From assembly GCA_022709995.1 (NCBI GenBank), contig JAKLHU010000014.1, positions 1 to 12,952 on the forward strand: DNA of 12,952 nt, written 5' to 3'. The notes beneath the pieces are model-generated. The model ran no database searches. It was not told the origin of the DNA and was given only the letters and a program-made list of their open reading frames with translations. Positions within the stretch are counted from its first letter, which is position 1; every line of letters starts with the position of its first letter. Positions 9,953-12,952 of the stretch are shown here, in pieces. This stretch comes from Verrucomicrobiota bacterium (GTDB lineage: Bacteria > Verrucomicrobiota > Lentisphaeria > Oligosphaerales > Oligosphaeraceae). A program made the position numbers and the translations under genes.

Positions 9953-9993
9953 GGCCGGGGCGGACAAACCAGCCCGGCAACTTGGCCCCGGCC
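9953..9993 (-). repeat. GC-rich hairpin just after the pgk stop codon
   Basis: GGCCGGGGC (9953-9961) and GCCCCGGCC (9985-9993) are perfect nine-base complements with a 23-base loop, starting five bases beyond the pgk stop (9999-10001) on the minus strand. There is no T tract, so it may pause or stabilise the pgk mRNA end rather than fully terminate. The rest of the 216-bp pgk-tpiA gap is rich in CCGG palindromes, for example 9854-9863 and 9873-9887, and holds no gene. Confidence 0.5.
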
Positions 9994-9998
9994 CGGCC

Positions 9999-11252
9999 TT
10001 ATTTGTCGTCAAGCGCGGTGCAGCCCGGCAGCTCCTTGCCGCTCAAAAACGCGAGACTGGCGCCGCCGCCCGTGGAAATGTGCGTCATCTGGGCGGCCAG
10101 GCCGCTTTGATTGACGGCGCTCACGGAATCGCCCCCGCCGATGATGCTGACCGCGGCGGAATCGGCCACGGCCTGGCACACGCCCATGGTCCCGGCCGCG
10201 AACTTGGCCATTTCAAAGCAGCCCATCGGCCCATTCCAGACCACGGTCTTGGCAGCCTTGATTTCGGCGGCATACAGCTTCACGGTTTCCGGACCAATGT
10301 CCAGCCCCATCCAGCCCGCAGGAACGTCCTTGCCAACGACTTTCGTGTTGGCGTCGGCATCGAATTTATCCGCCGCGATGTTGTCCACCGGAAGCAGGAA
10401 TTTGACGCCGGCGACTTTGGCCGTGGCCAGCGTCTCCTTGGCGGTTTCGAGCAGGTCGTCTTCGCACAGCGACGCGCCGACCTCATGGCCGAGCGCTTTC
10501 AGAAAGGTGTAGGCCATGCCGCCGCCGATCAGGATCGTGTTGACTTTGCGGATCAGGTTCTGCAAAACTTCCAGTTTGCCCGAAACCTTGGCGCCGCCGA
10601 TGATCGCCACAAAGGGCCGCTGCGGCTTCTCCAAAGCCAGGCTGAGATAATCGATTTCCTTCTGCATCAGGAAGCCAGCGACGCTCGGCGCCCCTTTGGC
10701 GCGCATGTGCTTGCAGATGACCGCCGTCGAGGCGTCCTTGCGTTCCGCCGTGCCAAAGGCGTCGTCGACATAGATGTCACCGTAGGAAGCCAGTTTGGCC
10801 GCCATCGCATCCTGCTTCGCCTTGTACTCGGCCTTGAGCTTGGCGGCGTCCTCGTCGCTCAAGCCATCGGTCTTGGGCTTGGCCTGTTCGCCTTTTTCGA
10901 AACGGGTGTTCTCCAGCATCAGGACTTGGCCAGGGGCCAACGCGGCGACGGCGGCGTCGGCCGCCAGACAGTCGGGAGCGAACCGGACCGGCTTGCCCAG
11001 GACTTTGGCCAGATATTCTGCCACCGGCTTCAGGCTCAGTTCCGCCTCGTAGCCTTTGGCTTTCGGACGGCCCAGATGGCTCATCAGCGTCAGCGCCGCG
11101 CCTTTCTCAAGGATGTACTTGATGGTCGGCAGGGCCGCTTGAATGCGCGTGTCGTCCGTGATCTGGCCATCCTGGAGCGGGACGTTGAAATCAACCCGCA
11201 TGATGACTTTTTTCCCGGCGAACGATACGTCTTTTACCGTCTTCTTGTTCAT
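9999..11252 (-). CDS. pgk: Phosphoglycerate kinase
   Basis: Transfers phosphate from 1,3-bisphosphoglycerate to ADP in glycolysis; cytoplasmic monomer. The 417 residues show the family signature [19 protein letters not shown] (18-36; substrate residues R19, D21, N23, R36), SHLGRP (58-63), [15 protein letters not shown] (161-175) and GGAKVSGK (219-226, K222 phosphate binding). WNGPMGCFE (339-347), GGGDS (372-376) and the C-terminal GGGASL (395-400) complete the nucleotide site. A charged insertion of roughly 15-20 residues (about 122-155) makes it longer than the usual 390-400. The ATG at 11252 is chosen because GGAGGT (11262-11267) sits nine bases upstream. The frame continues to 11312 but that extension lacks family similarity. 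First gene of the minus-strand block, followed by tpiA. Confidence 0.97.
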   Translation of the reverse strand: MNKKTVKDVSFAGKKVIMRVDFNVPLQDGQITDDTRIQAALPTIKYILEKGAALTLMSHLGRPKAKGYEAELSLKPVAEYLAKVLGKPVRFAPDCLAADAAVAALAPGQVLMLENTRFEKGEQAKPKTDGLSDEDAAKLKAEYKAKQDAMAAKLASYGDIYVDDAFGTAERKDASTAVICKHMRAKGAPSVAGFLMQKEIDYLSLALEKPQRPFVAIIGGAKVSGKLEVLQNLIRKVNTILIGGGMAYTFLKALGHEVGASLCEDDLLETAKETLATAKVAGVKFLLPVDNIAADKFDADANTKVVGKDVPAGWMGLDIGPETVKLYAAEIKAAKTVVWNGPMGCFEMAKFAAGTMGVCQAVADSAAVSIIGGGDSVSAVNQSGLAAQMTHISTGGGASLAFLSGKELPGCTALDDK

Positions 11253-11317
11253 TGGTTGCTTACCTCCAAAGAGCTGGTGCACATGTTCTCCCGCCTCCCC
11301 TGCCTGCCGCATCGCCT

Positions 11318-11326
11318 TATAATATA
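11318..11326 (-). promoter_or_regulatory. Possible -10 region of the pgk promoter
   Basis: A short AT-rich patch (TATAATATA on the plus strand, TATATTATA on the minus) stands out in GC-rich sequence about 65 bases before the pgk start. On the minus strand TATATT or TATTAT could serve as a -10 box. No good -35 hexamer is found at 16-18 bases, so the call is tentative. The plus strand reads TATAAT at 11318-11323, which could instead drive transcription of the structured element to the right. Confidence 0.4.
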
Positions 11327-11385
11327 CACCGGTTTTTCCGTCCGGAACTGCACCGGCCGGTTTTTTCCGCGCCGCGTCCGATAAG

Positions 11386-11725
11386 ATGAAACGTAAACGT
11401 CCATTCGACGCATGGAGCCGACGGCGAATCCTCCTTGACCCTAAGCCCGAGACGACAAAAAGCCACTCGGCTGAGTCAACGTCAAGGCGGAGCTTGGAGC
11501 CGTACCGGACACATACTGTAATGCAGGGTTCGCCGGCTGTTCAATGCCCGGATGGACGCTTACGGCGCGCCACTGCCACGGGCGGCTTTTCGCTGCCTGA
11601 GGGTTACTGTATGCCATGAGTCTGTGCCTGCGTTAGGCACGGAATGAGCGCTTACGATGAAACCGATCTGGTCGAAAGGACGACCAGGGGCCTTGTCTGA
11701 CAAGCTACGCTTGCCGCCGGCCAAC
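11386..11725. ncRNA. Highly structured non-coding element, candidate RNA or ORF-less RNA mobile element
   Basis: About 340 bp in the 565-bp gap between pgk and the secreted-protein gene. CGTAA-A-CGTCCAT (11392-11404) pairs with ATGGACG-C-TTACG (11552-11564): 12 pairs and one mismatch, closing a domain of about 170 nt. Inside it, ACGGC/GCCGT (11421-11425/11499-11503), TCC-T-CCTTGAC/GTCAAGG-C-GGA (11429-11439/11481-11491) and CCGAG/CTCGG (11447-11451/11466-11470) nest in series. CATACTGTAA (11512-11521) matches TTACTGTATG (11604-11613) with one mismatch and crosses the closing helix. Perfect hairpins lie at 11624-11640, 11668-11687 and 11701-11713. The structure begins three bases after ATGA (11386-11389). 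It does not look like tRNA, tmRNA, RNase P, SRP or 6S RNA. A HEARO/IscB-omega-RNA-type element is a hypothesis. Strand is undetermined; plus is slightly favoured by the ATGA and GAAA-type loop. A 77-codon plus-strand frame inside is judged spurious. Confidence 0.6.
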
Positions 11726-11765
11726 TAAAAAACGCCCCGGAGTCGCGTTGGCGGCCCCGGGGCGT
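11726..11765 (-). terminator. Intrinsic terminator of the secreted-protein gene
   Basis: ACGCCCCGG (11732-11740) pairs perfectly with CCGGGGCGT (11757-11765). The stem continues inside as GTCGC/GCGGC with one wobble around a GTTG loop. On the minus strand it is followed by six T residues (11732-11727), the classical form, and lies about 50 bp past the stop of the gene at 11818-12561. Confidence 0.85.
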
Positions 11766-11817
11766 CCCTGCGGGAATACGGCTAATGCCGGATCCTTGTT
11801 TTATACCTCAACAAAAC

Positions 11818-12561
11818 TTATTTGGCAGGTTCGGCTTCGGCTTTTTTCTTCTCGATTTCGGCCTTCAGCTTGCTGATTTCCTCGTCGTTCGTCTTCAGAT
11901 ACAGGGTCTGGTTGCCGGCGACATACTGATAGTTGCGGGCGGGATGGATCTGATAGATGCGGAACAGGGCGTTGACGAACAAAGCGTATTGACGGAACAC
12001 GCCGTCGAGCTCTTTCTGCAGGGCTTCCTTCTTGGTCGCGTCCGCTTCCTTTTCCAGCGCTTCCCGCAGTTCGCGGATTTTGGCAGCCCGGACGTCACGG
12101 GCCTGAATCGCTCGGCCGAACGTCTCGGCGACGGTGCCGACCTTCAGATAAATCGTCGAATTCACCCGGTTGTATTCATATTCGCGACGGCCGCCAAGAC
12201 CGAAAATGACATCCATGTAGGTCGTCAATTCCGCAAACTGCTTCGACGCGGTTTCGATGTTCTTCTGCAGTTCAACTTTTTCTTCTTCCGTCGCTTTTTC
12301 CAGTTTGGCGCGTTCCTGGACGACGAAGTTGGCCAGCAGTGCCCGGCGCTGCAGAGCGGCGGCAAAGGCCTGTTCCATGGTCATCAGGGGGAGGAGTTTG
12401 TCTTCCAGCTTGGCGGCTTCGTCAGCCGGGGCGGCGGCCGGAGCGGCAGCCGGGGCGGCGGCCGGGGCGGCGGCCGGGGCGGCATTCTGGGCAAAGACAC
12501 TCGTGCCAAACAGGCAAACGGCAATCACAGCAACCACGGCGCCAAAGTAATGCTTCTTCAT
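11818..12561 (-). CDS. Secreted/periplasmic Ala-Pro-rich coiled-coil protein of unknown function
   Basis: A 247-residue exported protein. The N-terminus MKKHYFGAVVAVIAVCLFG is a Sec signal peptide with probable cleavage after SVFA (residue 24). A low-complexity linker of repeated AAAP units (about 27-46) follows. The mature part is mostly charged helix with coiled-coil character (about 48-115, 145-190 and 228-245). Two short tyrosine-rich motifs 83 residues apart resemble each other: REYEYNRVNSTIYLKV (126-141) and RNYQYVAGNQTLYLKT (209-224), 8 of 16 identical, suggesting an internal duplication. There is no lipobox or transmembrane anchor after the signal. The start at 12561 has AAGGAAG just upstream. 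It is apparently monocistronic, with its own promoter (12647-12674) and terminator (11726-11765). I do not recognise the family. Confidence 0.82.
   Translation of the reverse strand: MKKHYFGAVVAVIAVCLFGTSVFAQNAAPAAAPAAAPAAAPAAAPADEAAKLEDKLLPLMTMEQAFAAALQRRALLANFVVQERAKLEKATEEEKVELQKNIETASKQFAELTTYMDVIFGLGGRREYEYNRVNSTIYLKVGTVAETFGRAIQARDVRAAKIRELREALEKEADATKKEALQKELDGVFRQYALFVNALFRIYQIHPARNYQYVAGNQTLYLKTNDEEISKLKAEIEKKKAEAEPAK
12425..12484 (-). repeat. Five tandem 12-bp units encoding AAAP
   Basis: Five consecutive 12-bp units of the form GCCGGGGCGGCG (plus-strand reading) at 12425-12436, 12437-12448, 12449-12460, 12461-12472 and 12473-12484, with at most two substitutions. They encode the Ala-Ala-Ala-Pro linker just after the signal peptide. 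Near-identity of units suggests slippage-prone, length-variable sequence. Confidence 0.9.
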
Positions 12562-12646
12562 TTTCTTCCTTGCTTTTTAAAGATTGAATGCACTGGAACC
12601 CAAAAGCTATGATAAGAAAGTAACTTTCACCGCAAAAGCAGGAATT

Positions 12647-12674
12647 ACAATAGTGCAATCCCGGCGGCTGTCAA
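12647..12674 (-). promoter_or_regulatory. Sigma-70-type promoter for the secreted-protein gene
   Basis: On the minus strand a perfect TTGACA (12674-12669) is followed after 16 bases by TATTGT (12652-12647), four of six matches to the -10 consensus. This would give a 5' leader of roughly 80 bases, AT-rich and ending in the AAGGAAG ribosome site. Confidence 0.6.
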
Positions 12675-12721
12675 CTGGGGCGCCGCAAAAAATTCGTCTT
12701 TCCTGAAATATGCTTTCACTT

Positions 12722-12747
12722 CCCGCCCTGGTCTCATTCCAGGCGGG
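12722..12747 (-). other. Hairpin over the stop codon of the YejE-like permease gene
   Basis: CCCGCCCTGG (12722-12731) and CCAGGCGGG (12739-12747) pair over nine positions with one bulged C and a seven-base loop containing the stop codon. There is no T run directly after it on the minus strand, so terminator function is uncertain. The rest of 12562-12721 holds only the promoter and leader of the secreted-protein gene. Confidence 0.4.
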
Positions 12748-12952
12748 CATGCTGCCTGGGGTCGAAAGCCTCGCGCACGCCTTCGCCGACAAAGACGCCA
12801 AGCAGCATCACCAGGAACAGCGTGGCCGAGGGATACAGGATGAGCCACCAGGCCCAGCGGAACATCTGCGCCTGCTGCAGGAGCTCGCCCCAGCTGGGCG
12901 TGAGCGGCGGCAGACCGAAGCCGAGGAAGTCGAGGGCGGCGAGCGAGCCGAT
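12734..12952 (-). CDS. ABC transporter permease, YejE/OppC-type (C-terminal fragment, gene runs off window)
   Basis: The last 72 codons of a permease gene whose 5' part lies beyond the right edge. The translated end contains LDFLGFGLPPLTPSWGELL, then AWWLILYPSATLFLVMLLG as the final membrane helix, and GEGVREAFDPRQHARLE before the stop (12734-12736). SLDFLGFGLP and the GExVRxAFDP ending are characteristic of YejE, the inner-membrane permease of microcin C/peptide-type importers, and fit OppC proteins generally. Matching permease, binding-protein and ATPase genes would be expected further right. It is a different protein from the permease at the left edge, whose corresponding segment reads TYLGIGVGADTMSWG. 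The frame has no stop to the window edge. Confidence 0.9.
   Translation of the reverse strand: MGSLAALDFLGFGLPPLTPSWGELLQQAQMFRWAWWLILYPSATLFLVMLLGVFVGEGVREAFDPRQHARLE

Noticed and set aside
11253..11312. 20-codon N-terminal extension of pgk
   Set aside because: It contains the GGAGGT ribosome site of the real start, and PGK similarity begins at the ATG at 11252.
11352..11366. ACCGGCCGGT followed by Ts, as a plus-strand terminator
   Set aside because: A perfect palindrome with no loop gives at most a four-pair stem, too weak for a terminator call.
9810..11384. Long plus-strand open frame of 524 codons over pgk
   Set aside because: It is the antisense shadow of pgk, which has all family motifs and a strong ribosome site on the other strand. 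The shadow shows no recognisable domain.
11386..11619. 77-codon plus-strand open frame in the pgk upstream gap
   Set aside because: No ribosome site and no domain-like composition, and it lies across the strongly paired segments, so the structure explains the sequence better than coding.

Overview
This is a GC-rich bacterial window of about 13 kb, with eight complete protein genes and two ABC permease genes cut by the window edges. The likely source is a member of the Planctomycetes-Verrucomicrobia-Lentisphaerae group, perhaps Lentisphaerae-like. That guess rests on a DUF58 gene translationally coupled to a large BatA-type membrane protein, an ECF sigma/anti-sigma pair beside them, and GC-rich genes with mixed use of Shine-Dalgarno sites. 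It is an inference, not a proof.

Layout. Positions 2-4070 (+ strand) hold an uptake cassette for peptides or a similar solute: a DppC/OppC-type permease (5' end outside the window), a fused double ATPase of the OppD-OppF/YejF type, and an AraC-family regulator with a cupin sensor domain. It ends facing a minus-strand gene block, and a strong hairpin at 4111-4158 lies at the junction and terminates the minus-strand block. Read on the minus strand from 11252 down to 4197, the block runs phosphoglycerate kinase (pgk), triose-phosphate isomerase (tpiA), ECF sigma factor, zinc-finger anti-sigma factor, DUF58 protein and BatA-like double-transmembrane vWA protein. The two glycolytic enzymes act on neighbouring triose steps. 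The last four genes look like an envelope-stress unit, with the sigma and anti-sigma factors as the control pair and DUF58/BatA as the output. A MoxR ATPase, the usual partner, is not in the window.

Positions 11253-11817 form a 565-bp gap between pgk and a small secreted alanine/proline-rich coiled-coil protein (11818-12561, minus). The gap contains the pgk leader, a compact intrinsic terminator (11726-11765) for the secreted protein, and between them about 340 bp with dense nested complementarity. Its features are a 12-pair helix closing a roughly 170-nt domain, an apparently crossing helix (pseudoknot), several perfect hairpins and alternative pairings. I see no credible protein gene there. 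It looks like a structured RNA or an ORF-less RNA-encoding mobile element. A HEARO/IscB-omega-RNA-type element is one hypothesis, since the structure starts right after an ATGA. This is the most interesting part of the window.

The right edge (12734-12952, minus) holds the C-terminus of a second, YejE-like ABC permease, so two distinct OppC-superfamily transporters bracket the window.
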